A stretch of 64,000 nt of DNA from Haemonchus contortus. Its lineage: Eukaryota > Nematoda > Chromadorea > Rhabditida > Trichostrongylidae. The DNA lies in the NCBI GenBank assembly GCA_000469685.2, contig LS997565.1:9926505-9990504 (forward strand). The letters are read 5' to 3'. The notes under the pieces were generated by a model. It made no database searches. It saw only the letters and a list, made by a program, of their open reading frames with translations, and was not told the origin of the DNA. The translations under genes were made by a program, and so were the position numbers. Shown here in pieces: positions 20,816 through 34,440 of this stretch. Every line of letters starts with the position of its first letter. Position 1 is the stretch's first letter.

Positions 20816-23480
20816 TTACTGATAATTCCTCTCGATAAAAATAACTGCAGAGAACTCCATGGACTTATTTCCCAACCTTTTAGGCCAAGGGATCGGACTC
20901 ATCCAGATCCTTAGAGGCCTTAAGCTTGAGGGACTGAACTGGGGCCCATCTCTTGCAGTAGGACCTCGTACACTTGTAGGTGGTAGAAGTATGGATGGCC
21001 CCGCTTGCTCTTTGTTGGACCTGCGGTTCGATCCCCGGCCCACAGACGAGGTAGAGGCACCCCTTGACATTACCTTGCACCGCCCGGTCCCGTTCGAGAA
21101 CACAAATTCCTCCTATGATAAAGGAATCGCTTGAGCTCAGTGAAAAAATATATCGTGAAGGATTCTAAGCAAAAGAAAAAAGTTTGAAGAGAAAAATGGC
21201 AAAATATGAAAACTGGGGTCCTTGGATCTTCGGAAAGCTGCAAACTGCAACTTGTCGGACCGAATCATCACGAAAACCATCGTTTTAGCAGCGAATGAAG
21301 GCCGAGACGATTCAAGGCGTACTTTTTGTCCCTTCCGAAGGATCCGTATACGAATCGGATAATAGGGCTATCGTTTTTTCATGGATTGTCTGGCTGGTGA
21401 CGATAATCAAACAAGGAAAGTCGATCAGCAGCAAGATGTCGAGGTATAGCCGTGATACGATCGTGGACGTCTGACCATAGGACACTTGACAGCGATCAGC
21501 ATCACCATCAAAGGGCCGGTTTTGCCCAAACAAAACTCGTAGCGATAAACCAGTAAGACACAGTATGTTTATGTGATCAGCTTTAGCAGATATCACATAA
21601 ATCAGTCATTTTTGATGCCTAGGAAGAAGCGTTCTTGGCAGTGGAACGAATTGATCATCCGTTCCATCGCCAGAGCTTGTTGAGCGGCAAGGGCTCTATC
21701 GAGGTTCCTCTTGATTCCTCTGTGGGACATTCATTCTGGGCCTTACTCACCTGCGACTTTCATGATCATGGTAGTAACCTCTTCAAAAGTAGGGGACTCG
21801 CTGTTAACTGGGTCATCCAACTGACAGCCACCTTCCATTCTAATCCCATCTCGGATTTGCATACCTATGAAAGTGAACGCCTATTTCCGATTTCGTTCTC
21901 CCCCATGTGAGAGGCGGAAAAGAGGCATGTGGCACCATCATCACATGAATCGTGTGATTCAATGAAGGATCGAACCCCAGCCAGGTTGAATGGGCGTTCA
22001 TCAATAACCAAGATTACTTTGACCATGTCGAGTTTAATCAAGAGTCGATCATGTACTATTCTGAAGCCTTCTACCCTTTCTCAGTCAGGCGGTTCTTATG
22101 AGACTCCCCAAAGGGGAGGACCGTAGTGACCCGTATGGTTGCCATTTCAAGTCATTGTATAGGCTGATTGTTGGATCCAGTAGCTCTGAGATTATGATGT
22201 TTTGCTTATCAGCGTTATCAGCGCGTGATATGCGTTAGCACTTTCCAAACAGGATCGATCAACACCCGCTTTTGAATAGGGAAGTTACCCCTGTTGTTGT
22301 TTACTTGAACATCTCCCAGACGCACAGGGAATACTGAGACGCAAGAGCCAGCGAGTACTGAGCATTCTGGCACGCCAATCAGTCTTTGGAGTTACCCTTT
22401 TCAAAACTAACTAGACCTCCTCCGAAAACGGTAGCAAGAAGCAACCTTACGAAGGACTGCTTAGTTTACTGGCAAACCCAGTCCTGTAGACCGATCTGAA
22501 CGTCTGTGAAGAACGGTACCCCTCCACAATCGGAACAAAGCAGTTTTATTTTATAAATAACCTGAAAGATCAAAATTCACATAAAGAGGAAAATGTGAAT
22601 AAAGAGTGAACGATGAGTGATACTCTGTTACTCTGTTGAGGGGTGAAATACCTATATACCCTGTTTAAGAAAGGAATAGTCTTTCACTCACTACATGTTG
22701 ATTCTCTGTGGGCTATTTAAGCGCTCCCATGGTTCTGAATGGGAATCTCAAATTAGGCGTAGCTTTATGGGGTCGAGTTTGCAAGTGTAGAGGACCAGAC
22801 CATCTTCTTAGTGGATTGCTCCAACATTCTGGTTGGTTGGTTGTGAATTCCCAATCAATCGACGAAGTTAATCACTGCACAGCAAATCAGCGAGGCTCTT
22901 TCCATGCTACTACGATATAGGGAGTTGAATGCTTGGCGCAACCCAAGGGCGTAACGTTTGCTGGAATTTTGGCTCCAACATATACAGAAACGAAGTGAAA
23001 GAAGTGACTAAGGTATACGGCGGATTGTGTGGCGGCTATAACTTGCTGAAGGCTCTTTTGAGGTGGTGCCAATTCGATTTTCTTCAATAAACATGGCCAC
23101 CGCAATTACTTAAGTGGTTCGATTGAGCAGTTGACACCATTAGAACCAGTATGCATAATAAAAACGGCAGTTAATGGAGGTAAAAGTGGCTATGCATAGC
23201 GAAAATGGCGAAAAGGCAGTGAATGATGACAGGTCGAGGGGGGGAACAGAGGTGGCGGAGGTAGCATAATGATGGCTCGCGTGGGAAGGTGGCAAGGGTG
23301 ACTGAGGGAGTGTGTCCCCCATTGCGCAAGCTTTCGAAAACTAGCTAATTGGTGCAAAACGTGTCTATGAGAAAGGAAATGGTGGGGTAATAACCCTGCA
23401 ATTCACTCATCGGCCACGAAGAATGAAGCAATAAGCATTGTAAGACAAACAGACCACTCACACAAGCTCAGTGGTATGTA
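20816..23480. other. Gene-free stretch with minor SINE debris
   Basis: No gene supported. A tRNA-like motif with B-box (gcggttcgatccccgg) lies at 21010-21025. Short pieces resembling the SINE 3' half lie at about 22140-22165 (caagtcattgtataggctg) and 22900-22955 (gctactacgatatagg, ttggcgcaacccaagg). Confidence 0.4.
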
Positions 23481-23505
23481 TTAGGTTGGCAAATAAGTCC
23501 TGCGA
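23481..23505 (+). mobile_element. mariner-type terminal inverted repeat
   Basis: ttaggttggcaaataagtcc preceded by TA, close to the ends of irritans-type mariner elements. I could not find the matching opposite end, and the following kilobase gives only doubtful transposase traces. Confidence 0.5.
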
Positions 23506-24453
23506 CAAAGTGGAGACCTTTTTTGAATCATTTCTAAATTTTTTCGTACCAATCAATTTTCGGAAAAATGTATACCGTAGAAGTCAACAACCTTCTTTTA
23601 TCCTTTGAGCCAATCACTGATGCCATCTCTTCAGGAGTGAGGGAGCTGTGATTCGAAGAAGTAATTGACTGTCGTTTTTGGATCACATTAAGTTACGAAT
23701 TTCCTTTCCACAACGGGGTGCTCAAAAAGGCGGAGCACATGGTAGCTAAAAGGGGGAACACTCCGGGAGTACGACTGATGAGTAACCTAAAACCAAGCGG
23801 GATCGGTGAACTTTTGACGTGAGTCTAAAGCGAATTTTCGACGTGCGTTCTCCCTCTGTGGGGACCTGATTTACGGTCTGATCGTCCTTCTCTAACCCCG
23901 TTGGCCAAATAAAGGGGATCATAGGGGCAAGCGATAGCTGTGTTCATCTAGTTTGCGTTTAGCAACTCATAGTGGATGGATTTCTTCAACCTCCATTAAA
24001 TAAAGGGACGATGCTTGCGTTACTCAGAAGGGTAGTATCTCCTGCAGTGAAGCGATTCAACCGATTGTTGACCGTCGATCGGTAAGCAGTGCTAGCATCG
24101 AATAGATTGCTGATATTTTGAGCCGCTACACCCGCGTTTTTTCCTTGGCGTGCTTGATAGAAGGTGATGGTACGAATCGGGTGTTGTCAATTCATTGACC
24201 GTAATGCTCCGAAAGCCCACACGCGTGCCTTCATTTACCTATATGTTGATTGCCCGGGGAATGTCCTACAAGTTTATCATCCTTGCTACCGTGTTGACAC
24301 TGTTGATGCAAATTCTCAACGCTTCAGATTTTTTGTCGCAGGACATATTTGCCAACCTAATAAATTTTTCGAAATGCTACTTGGAATTGGACATATGGGC
24401 AGGATTGTCTGCTGTTCTCAATACCTTCGCTCAAAACCTTTAATACGCAAAGC

Positions 24454-24488
24454 TTTATTTATTTATTCATTTATTTACTTATTTATTG
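24454..24488. repeat. (TTTA)n microsatellite
   Basis: Imperfect TTTA units. Confidence 0.85.
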
Positions 24489-24679
24489 TTTTATTATCTT
24501 AAAATCCTGTAGGTATAAGAGTATCTGTAGGTATAAGTTAGGTATTACCCAGAGGTACTGGGAAAGCAGCTCCGACTTGTGTGCATGGCACATTCTAGAA
24601 TTAAAGCATTCAAGATCTATTTGTTAGGCGTAGAAGAGATAAATGAGTTCTACTTATTTTGAAAGTTGCTTCATTTACT

Positions 24680-25000
24680 TTACTCATTCAAAGATGGATG
24701 TGGTTTAGTGGCAAATGGCGCGTTCTCACACACGCAGGCCACGGGTTCGGATCGCGGATCGATATCCCCTTAGGCCGACAAAGCCTTCCATCCCTCCGGG
24801 TTCGGTTAATTGGTACCGGACTCGTTTGGGAGGATAAAAGCACTGGCTTGTACATCGTCTGGCCCCGCAAGTCATTGTAGAGGCCACATGCGCATTCAAT
24901 ACGCCATTACGATTCTGAATGGAAGTCGAATGTAGGGGCGCATCCCTTAGATGGGATTGATCAACGCGCGAATTCTTTATTTTAAGTTATTACTGATTCA
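24680..25000 (+). mobile_element. Full-length tRNA-derived SINE with imperfect target-site duplication
   Basis: The element is about 24691-24989: A-box-like tggtttagtggc, B-box gggttcggatcgcgg, and the full body to gggattgatcaacgc and attctttatt. It is flanked by ttactcattca (24680-24690) and ttactgattca (24990-25000), 10 of 11 matching, which I read as a mutated target-site duplication. Very close to the copy at 4361-4653 over its whole length. Confidence 0.85.
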
Positions 25001-27735
25001 CTATGGATAATTTAGGAATAAAGGCTTATCAGTAAATCAATGATAACAACAAGTAACGGAGAAGTATACAAATGCCAGATAAAAGCACGTTGCCAAGTAA
25101 CGGACCCACACTTGATTTTTCGTGTGAAGGATTCCCGAGAAAAGTTCCTATATTGTCTGGGAACGATAAAGCATGACAGAAATGAAGGACTTTTAAGTAA
25201 ACGTCTTACATGGGGGAGCTCATAACAAGCAAAAGCTCAGGATCAGAAGAGAAAATCAGACGAGGAAGTACAGCGGAGATGATAAGAATCTCGTGAAACT
25301 CACTGCCTACAACCAATAAGAAAGAAAGTTTTAATGTTTAGTTATTACTATTATATTAGTATCAAGGAAGAGAGAAAATTAGAACAAGAAGGTTTAAGAG
25401 ATGATTAGAGATCCATTATACATGATTCGTTTCGCCTCTAACTCAAACGAATCATGTCGATGCGCTGGTCCCCGAGGCTCATCAGTGAGTTGTCTCAACA
25501 CCTACCACGCTTGGAATAATCGAAACGTCAAAAACGGCTAAGCATTCATGACCAGATTCCACATTTTTCTACAATCCCCAATCATTTTTTCTCTCAAAAG
25601 AAAGTCCGATACACACTTTCCGATTTTCACGCCTGCAACTTGTCAGCTTGCTTTTCCCTACTGCGAGGTCAATTTATTAATTGAGCTGGTTGAACTCTAG
25701 CGACCGAAAATGAACTGGTTTTCTGAAAGTTCCAGATAATCGCCAACAACCTTTCATAGGCCTGGCCTCAAAATCTAGTGAATCGCCTCTACGATTCTCA
25801 GCAAAAACTGGATCCGGGATGTTCCAAAAAACGGGATTAACACCTCTGTGCATAAATCACAAGCGAAAAAGAAACGAAAAAAGGGAATAGGCAAACAAAC
25901 AGCAAAGAAGACTATGCATGGACTTCTTTTCAGACAGGGAAATCTTGAAGAAAATAGAGCCGTGGTCAGAAAAGTAACTATCGTTTCTCAGATTCGATCT
26001 ATTCATTTTAACCAGACCCTTCATTTTTACTATGAAGCTGCAAGATGCAAAAATAACTTTTATGCATAAAAAACATCAAATTACGCTTAGTGATCCTTTC
26101 AGACTATTGCATGGATGAAAACCGCATCCAAGCAGTCACAACTCCGTCTGAAGCCGATGGCATGGCGCATTCACTGGCTGGGGTTCACTGTTGTAGGCAC
26201 TACTATTCCCTACATTGGTATAGGATTCTCGTAAGAGTAATATCCACAGAAATAGGAATGTAGTTTCAACCTGAGAAGAGTTATAGCCGCATTAATAGTA
26301 ATAATCGATCGATAAAATCAATAAGCATCAGTTAATGGCACCGCAATTAGCGTAAAAACAAAAAAAGATGAAAATGTTCCTTATCAGCTTCGGAATAGTT
26401 CACAGAAGGTTCAGAGAAGGTAGGTAAGAAATAAGAAATCAGGAAATTACTGCTATAGTTATAGGAAGGCCTGAAAGTACGGGATCACACAAGGAAAGAG
26501 AAAAGGCGGAGGTAAAATGGAAACAGATGACTATGGAAGGCTGCCATTGATTCTGATCGATTTTGACCTTCTAGTCAATTCATTCAGATCAAAAATCGGC
26601 TAAATCAGTCGGCTGTAGGTTGCTATAAACAACAACAGCGACACTAAAACCGACGACAACAACAACAACAACAACACAACAAAAAATTTATGGCGGCATC
26701 AAGTACATTTACAACTTCTACAGATTTTGAGTCTCGCCGAGTATTACTCGCTGACTGGCTAACTTGCTTTATTACATTGTTGTTACTATTGTTAAAGAAA
26801 GGGGGTCAAATGAACTGCCGTCTATAAATCACTGTGTTGTTCGCATAGACCAGTTCTATCGGTCTGTGTGTGACCAAAAATTCTGTTGCTATCATTTTGA
26901 AAGAAAATTGAAAATTTTCTGAAGCAAAGTAACTTGTAAAAGAAATATAAGACTGTACAAAAAGCTAGATTCCCCTACTACCCATTGAAATTTCAGAATA
27001 GTGTCAATGGCCAAAAGCAGGTTCGATCGTCGTAGATAGAAGCAACGAGAAGAAGAGTTTGGTAAAGTCTCGGCCTAATTGAAAGGAGTAAGTCAATGAA
27101 GTTCCTAAGTGTTTAAAACAGTTGAAACACGATCCTGCGTAACACCAAGCGACACTAGACAGAGAGCGGGAGAAAGCCACGCCCATTTCCTGCTCGTCTA
27201 CGCTCTATACGCGAGAAAGCGGTCCAAGCAGCTCAGTGGTGGTCAAGATCGAAATTATTGATCAGTCAATTAAAGATTGATTCGTGCTGTCTTTACTACT
27301 ACGGGATGTTTTGAACTCAATCTGGAATAAGCCTGAAGAGTGCTAAAGAAGTCTATTCCAGCGGAAGGACGCTGAAGAGTACGGCTCGATCCCCCTTCTC
27401 CTAGGCACGGCAATTTCTTCAATCCCGGACAATTCTCTAGTATTACCAACAAAGCTTAGGCTACGCATTATTTGTTTGTTTATTTATTTATTTATCAAAC
27501 GAGATCACAAAAATATGACGTGTTAAGATAATATCAATAAAATCGAGGCTAACTAGGAGGTCATTTTCTTACCGTGACTCACAATTACTTTTAACTACAT
27601 CAGTCAGTGAAATTTCACAAAGTGATACATCTTAATATTGAAATAGTGCTAGTAGTAGTAAGAAGCATTATTATGACTATTGTAAGAATTTGGATTCATG
27701 CCAAATGTTTTGTTATTGTTGGAGTGCTGATGATA
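25001..27735. other. Gene-free stretch
   Basis: No gene supported. A (CAA)n run lies at 26655-26676, and nothing else stands out. Confidence 0.4.
27468..27495. repeat. (TTTA)/(GTTT) microsatellite
   Basis: gtttgtttatttatttattt run. Confidence 0.85.
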
Positions 27736-27737
27736 TG

Positions 27738-27835
27738 GTCAACTGTTGGGGATTCGATTCGAGCCCATAAACCATGAGTGCGACGGCAGCGGCGCCTGCA
27801 CTTACCACACCGCCTCACTAGCATCAATAAACAAC
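27738..27835 (-). mobile_element. SINE head fragment
   Basis: Reverse-strand tRNA-like head: gattcgattcgagcccata (B-box region) and cttaccacaccgcctcac (A-box side). The body is missing. Confidence 0.45.
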
Positions 27836-28417
27836 GACGGATTGTTGTCGTGAGAAAAGACGTTTCAATGAACAGGATCAGAATTAGAGCAAAAGAAAAC
27901 AATCAGAAGATAAGATAAAAAGGCGTTATTTTAAATGACATATCACGATGACCTGTATAATAGGAAGGAACAGAGCGTTCAAGGTGTTGTGTATTAGCCA
28001 TTTGTTTATACGGAAACGTCGTCAATGAGATAATGATCGCGCATGGCGCCAGTTTTTCACAACTCTTTAGTAGGCTGTGACACCCGTACACTGTAAAAAC
28101 ATCGGATTCAACGCCCAATGTATGACTTTTTGTGAACTCTAATTCTGAGATAAGAAGGAAATGAATCAAAAATCCCTTAAATCAATTGCTGTAAAATTTC
28201 TAGTTTTTACATTTTTTCTTGAAAAGTTCCAAAAATTTTGGATGCTTGTCCAGGTCCCTGTGTTTTCGGGGAGCGCTTTTATGGACCCACTGCTTTCAGC
28301 AGGTTCCCCACAGATTCGATTAGCATTATAGAATTGATATTACATAGTCAGTTTGAGAAATCTATGCATCATAGTTATACGAAAACAAAAAAGAGGCTTG
28401 TCCTCGAACAATCTGGG

Positions 28418-28670
28418 ATACGCCCGGCACTCAAGCTCCATTCAGAATCATAGAGGCGTCGGGATGAGAATGTGGAGTGACTTGCACTGACCAGCCAAAG
28501 TTTAATTTGGTGTCTTAATCCTCCCAACAAGTCATGTAAACATAAACTAACCCCGGAAGAATGGAAAGCGCTGCTGTTCCAGCTGGCATGGGCAGCTATC
28601 ATTTTTGAATCCGATCCTAACACCATGCGTATGATAATGCACCACTTGACAATGCACCACCTTCACCTTA
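28418..28670 (-). mobile_element. tRNA-derived SINE, strongly diverged
   Basis: Reverse-strand landmarks: ctccattcagaatcatagag, gtgacttgcactgaccagcc, taatcctcccaacaagtca, ggaagaatggaa and caccatgcgtatgataatgc. The B-box is mutated. Confidence 0.65.
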
Positions 28671-28774
28671 TATGTAAAGCGAAATGCATGTAATCTACAA
28701 GGACAAGTGCTAGAAGGACAAAAAAATTGATTTTAGGAATAAAAATTTTAAAAAATTAAAAACTTCTAAGAACA

Positions 28775-28801
28775 AATAAAATAAAAAATAAATAAATAAA
28801 T
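28775..28801. repeat. A-rich (AAAT)n microsatellite
   Basis: aaataaataaataaata run just downstream of the diverged SINE copy. Confidence 0.85.
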
Positions 28802-29350
28802 ACGGATGATGATACACACATTGCTCAACAGAAATCTTCAAAATGAAACGAGATTATAAGAAATCGAAGTCGATCTTTTTAAATCTAATCGAAGCTGACA
28901 CTTGGCCTTTAATATCATCGATGTTTTTGTGAAAACCATAACAATGCTAACTTCACCTTACAACACATCCGCTCAGTCCGACCAATGAGCTCTAACTAGT
29001 GATTCTTAATCACGAATAGGTAAGGGTGAATCAACGAGGCGCTCAGACCGCATGCAGTTCACGATCTTGTATTGCAAGTCAGGAAGTATAAGACGGCATC
29101 GTGCTCTCATCCTTTGCATTCACTAGACTCTTCGCGTTTATCCGTTCCACGCTTTTCCCTTTCTTGAGCTTTCTGGGAGCTTTTCAGCCATAGTTCTAGA
29201 GCACTCAGGAGTATTACAACGATCACCGATACACACGAGTTCGAGCCCCTTTGTAGAACAAAGTTTTGCCAGTAATTCAGCGATTCTGCGATGAATTTCT
29301 CATCGCAAGGTGACAAAACAACAACTGGAGGATAAGCAGTTTTTTCTTTT

Positions 29351-29465
29351 CATCTCAAGGTGGATGGAAGGCATAGATGATCTGGCCTAATTTCTGACTA
29401 GAGATTTGACCCCTGGATTATGCGTGTGTGGAAGATCGGCTACTTGCCACTACACTACCTCGCTC
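29351..29465 (-). mobile_element. SINE fragment (head and start of body)
   Basis: Reverse-strand ggatggaaggcatagatgat, gagatttgacccctgg (B-box region), gcgtgtgtggaag and cttgccactacactacctc (A-box side). The rest is missing. Confidence 0.6.
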
Positions 29466-29830
29466 CAGTTTTTTACAAGCAAATAGAGCCATTCAAAATA
29501 ATCAATATAATCTCCATATAATCAATACTAATTCAATGAGCATAATGAAAATATTTTTGACTCGAACCTACATTGGGTTTGTTAGTGGCTTTGTAACCTT
29601 TAGGCTGATTTGATTTCAACAAATTCTTATCTGTCAAAGAACAAAATCAATAATTGATCCTGCGATATTTCGCTGATTTTGTTGGGTCAATGAAAATTTT
29701 GAAAAAAAAGTACAGTCAGTTTAAGGCAGTAAACATATAATATAAAAGATATCACCAATTTTTTGGGTGAAAACCAGGGCCGCAATTCATTCTCCTAAGG
29801 ATGAAAACCTGTCACAGAATAATAAACGAT

Positions 29831-30116
29831 TAAGGATAAAGTCTTGGGGCTATAATCAATCTAAGGGATGCGCCCCACGCATTCGAAATCCATTCGGAAT
29901 CGAACTGGATAAGTATGTGGCCTATACAATGACTTGCGGTGGCCAGCAGATGAACAAGTCAGTGCTTTTGTCCTCCCAGACAAGTCTGGCACCAATGAAC
30001 AACTCCTGAGGGGTGAAATGCTTAGCTGGCTTGGGCGGGTATAGATCCGGGATTCAAACTTGTGACCAGGCGTGTGCAATACATAGTGGACCACTTGCGC
30101 AATACCACTTACGCCC
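29831..30116 (-). mobile_element. tRNA-derived SINE copy
   Basis: Reverse-strand copy from aaggataaagtcttgg through gcattcgaaatccattcgg, acaatgacttgcggtggcca and ttttgtcctcccagacaagt to gggattcaaacttgtgacca (B-box) and ccacttgcgcaataccactt (A-box side). Confidence 0.85.
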
Positions 30117-33100
30117 TACACAATATTATATCTATATATGTATATGTAATACAGATTCATCGAAAAAACAAGTAATACAATGCATAATAGAAGAAAAACA
30201 GGAAGAATGATGCCAAACGATGCCAAAATCCTCTTCATTTGCCTGCCTATATACTTGACTTCACGACTAGGATGTTAAGTGGACGAGTTGTGCAAAGTGC
30301 TTTTCCATAGACCTGATGAACGCCAAACACTTCACTCACATTAGTAGTGGCATTGTTATAGCATATGTTTTTGTCTTTACAATTCTAATAAAAACATTAG
30401 TTCTTCTCACTATCCAGTACAAATAATGCATATTGATTGAATTACGTCTATTACTAACAAGGGCCTCTCTACACCCTCGATCCTTTTAAATGTTTTGTTT
30501 ACAAATCACTTAATTATTTTTCTTTTCTTTTCTGTAAATGCAGAAATTTGGTTTTACTAAAAATTTCTGCAGTAAGTAAACAACGAGCCGCAGATATGCT
30601 AAATAAGCCGAGCCCAAGCACACATTGAAAATAACTAGCCAGGCGAATATGGAATGGCTCAAAACAAACCTCGAAGTAAACAACGTCGAAAACAGGCGTT
30701 CAACTACTTGCCATCTCGAAAGGAGTGTTATTGCCAGCAAAATTTAATTGAAAAGTCGGACAGTAAACCGAGTTGGCAAGCGAGGTGTGCGTCGAAGTAA
30801 ACTGCCAACTGGATACGACAAATATTGAACTTTGGGTGGAGCGTTTCAAAATTTTTCTTGAAAATTTTCAAAGCATGCAGAAGCCAAGGTCCTACCGGCT
30901 GAAGGGAGAAGGCCTAACCTTCTAGAGTCCTCAGACGTGGAATAACTGCCGTCAGACCCAAGATCGAGTACATCTGGCTAAACTCCCTATACGTATAATC
31001 CTAGGAGGACTAAATAAATAAACTGCAACTTTACAGCTGGCAATTTGGACTGAATGGTAGAAGGCTTCTGTTATGACTCGCATCGACTGATATCATAGTA
31101 CAGGAAGTGCGTCCCTGATAACTCAGTTCTGAGCCCACACCTGATTATCAGTATCCCTTACCAATTCATGTATCACAAAAGAATGTCAGTAATGATTACT
31201 TTTACAAATCAATATCAAAATCAAATCGATATCGATCGTTAGGGGCCACCGTGGCAGAGAGGACAACTACGTATCATATGATCTAAGATGATAAGCGTTA
31301 CCACTAATATCAACACCACAACCTACCTTCCGGTAGATTGACAGAGTGACAAGCCGCTCAACAGGCCGACACCCCAAATGATTGTTCTATATACATTGAA
31401 GAAAGATATGTGGGATAGGGTGGAACTGGTAAATGGGGATCAAAAGGTTCATTGGCTAACTGAACGATGGCGGTTTTGACTTCAAACACTTAGGCTTGTC
31501 AGGCAAATAGCAGAGACTTGATATAAAGAATGAACGCCCAAGAGCCAGTGAAGTAATACATACAGAATATACAGAGGGGCAATATTGACATAAAATGGCT
31601 GGAGAGGTTTAGGGCCAGTTTCGAGTTGAATAAGAGCTATTATGACGAGGAAAATGATAGAGTCGAAAATCAAATGGAATCGGAGAGTTTGCTCGAAAAA
31701 AACAAGTATGTGCACAATGACTGATCTTTCCTTGGTTCATGGAATCGAGTAGATAAAAGGTAGATCAGAATAGCAAGTAGAGAACAACTACTATACTTAT
31801 GTGCTACCTATGGTGAGTGTGGTGGCGGTAGCGAAACTGAGTGTACGTTGAGGTCAAATACTTTGTAGAGAATCTGGGCTATATAGAAAAGAAAAAGATG
31901 CAAGGAATCGAGGATGGGAAAAATCGTTCGACAAAATAGGTACTTTGAAAAGGTGGTCGGTGGTGGGGAAACTTCCTTAAGGGTGTAGATAAGCCTAAGA
32001 GCAACCTAACTTTATTCAGGATTTTATTTTTAAGCTTCTCCCAACTTAAGAGTACGGCATGCAGTATCTGTATGCATTTTCTGCGGATCAAGGTTTCGTC
32101 ATAGGACCTGCATTTCGGATCGAGTCCGTCATAGGACCTGCATTTCGGATCGAGTCCGAGTAAGAGATCTTATTTACTACTGGCCATCAGGAGCTCATAA
32201 CCGTTTCCAGGGACAACAACGCCTACCTCCCCACCAAGGTAATTCAATATGGCCAGTGTAAGTGAGAGGTCAGAACAGTCTCAGCTTTCAAGGTGAGTGA
32301 GATCAGAGTTGATTACCCTAATCACCAGTTTCTTCTAGTACATAAGCTCAGGATGCAAGAGAAAAATGCAGGTGGGACGAAAAATCGCTCTCCAACTTCT
32401 TCAAAACTTAGGGTAGGATTCCTTTTAGCGCAAACAACAAAAACATTTCTAAGCATTATAAAGTCTCGAATCTTTTTGAGCTTGAGCCATAAGTACGAGT
32501 CCTTCACAAAAACCCATGCTGCTATGTAGAAACTAGTGCTTTGATCACCCAGATAGGGAATTTATCAGTATGAGGTAAGGAAACAGACTACAGTTTGAAC
32601 AGAGGGCTCAGGAAACTTGGCGAACTTGCTCTCACTTCAAACCATGTGAAAAGTAAAAGTTGATGAAGGCCGATGAAGAACTCCATCCTGCGTGGAACAC
32701 GTTTATAGGGCTCTTGAAAAACAACCTCAGTAGTGCTTAATTTACAATTGATCGAGAATCGGTGATAACACTGTCACCCTCGAGGTTTGATTACCATCCC
32801 ACACCATCCCTGACAACACTACTATAAACGTCATGGCTGAAACTGATGAGCCCACAGTGACTCAGGGTTATGATTTAGTAATTTCATGTTGCTCAGGCAA
32901 GCAGTAGCTTCGTTTCAAGTCATCAAAATTCGATTACCTCAGGGAATCGTGGAAAACCTCAAAAGTACGAACGTGGGGAGAGTGGGGGGGGGCAGAGAGA
33001 ATGAAGTAATCACCAGAGAAAGTGATGAAGCGAGAACTTTCTGTTCCGACCGTGTACTATCCTATAGAATTTATAACTAGTCGGGCTTCCCTTCTTTCAC

Positions 33101-34388
33101 GCTTTTGAGGCATTTCCGATGTTAAGAAAGAAAAAATATGTAAAAAGGTATAATAACATGGATAATAACACGCGACTGATTAGTTCAATTAGGGCTAAAG
33201 TAAAGAAATGCATGCGACGTAATCAAATTACCTACTAAAGGGGCGATGATCCCATTACAGTGTTATCGCTGTGACAAAAACTTATATGGTGAAAAAGTCA
33301 GTTCAATTGCGATCAAATAAAACGTGTCATGAAATTATCCAGCTGATTGAAACATATGTACCCCCAAATACAGTATGAGTAGAAACCATACCAAATACAG
33401 TAGTAAATGTTACCACATATAGTGCCCCTGTTCGAAAGGATTGTATTGCATGCCGCTGTCACCGCACCCGCCGAAAGGATTGAAGTAGGGTGAGAGTTGA
33501 GTAAATTTGTGGAATAAAAAGGAGCTCGAATGACTCATTCGGATCCCAGTTGCTGTCACGCAAAGAGCGACGATCATTAGCCAGTTGTCTTGTTGCAGAA
33601 CATTTATAGTTTGGTGCGTTAGGTAGCTGTCTCGCCTCGTCGTCAGGTCTCGGCAACCGCTCACCCTAAATGGGATGTTCCGAGGCAACTTTTGCAGAGC
33701 GGGTGATCACAAGTGTTTGCCACTGTAGCGGCACCCATTGCGGTGATAACAGTTTTTCTTCAAGCGATATAAATCGTTTTGTAAGCTGTAGGAAGCAGGG
33801 ATGGGTGCAAGCCATCACCGGACACTACTACAGCATGTCGACGAGATACTGACTAGATGACCCTGCTTGCAGGCCCGTCGAGATTCGGAGTATTTTCTCG
33901 AATTGATCTTGTTTCTTTACATTAATTCCGGAACACTCAAAGAGGCTCAGATAGGTGGTGCGGAATTTCTTACCCTCTTATATCGGACTTCCTAACGTCC
34001 AACGCTTTTGACGAATGTCAACAAATACCTTGGGTATAGTGAGGATTCTGATGGAACGCTCTTTGGTATTGAATCAGCTCTGGAACCCTTGCTGTCTGTT
34101 TCTTTGATCAACCACTTCTTCTGGAGCGACAGTGCCCCTGTCTTCTCTAATGGCAATTTATGATGTAGTGCTGAATTTACTCCGAACAAGGAGTAAGTGC
34201 TACTCTATAGTACCTATATTGCACTGGTTCTTCTACCAATAGTAATGGTTCGCAAATCCGGCTTCCAGCTTAGCTATCCTTGGAAACTTTTGAAACATCA
34301 TTTTTTTCAACTGTAAATACAGTTCTGTTGTCGTTCTCAGTGGAACCTTTATTCTTTTGTTTATTCAAAACAATAAGACTTCCATATA
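30117..34388. other. Gene-free stretch
   Basis: No supported gene. A 30-bp tandem duplication lies at 32098-32157. Otherwise there are only short, unconvincing frames. Confidence 0.4.
32098..32157. repeat. Perfect 30-bp tandem duplication
   Basis: Two identical units, each beginning gtcataggacctgcatttcg, in direct contact. Confidence 0.95.
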
Positions 34389-34394
34389 TTTATT
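34389..34394 (-). terminator. Polyadenylation signal of the proline-rich gene
   Basis: AATAAA on the minus strand, 47 nt after the stop codon. The distance nearly equals that of the paralogue. Confidence 0.7.
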
Positions 34395-34440
34395 CGCTAT
34401 TAATTTATAGACATCTATTCACATTAGCGAACCGACATTT

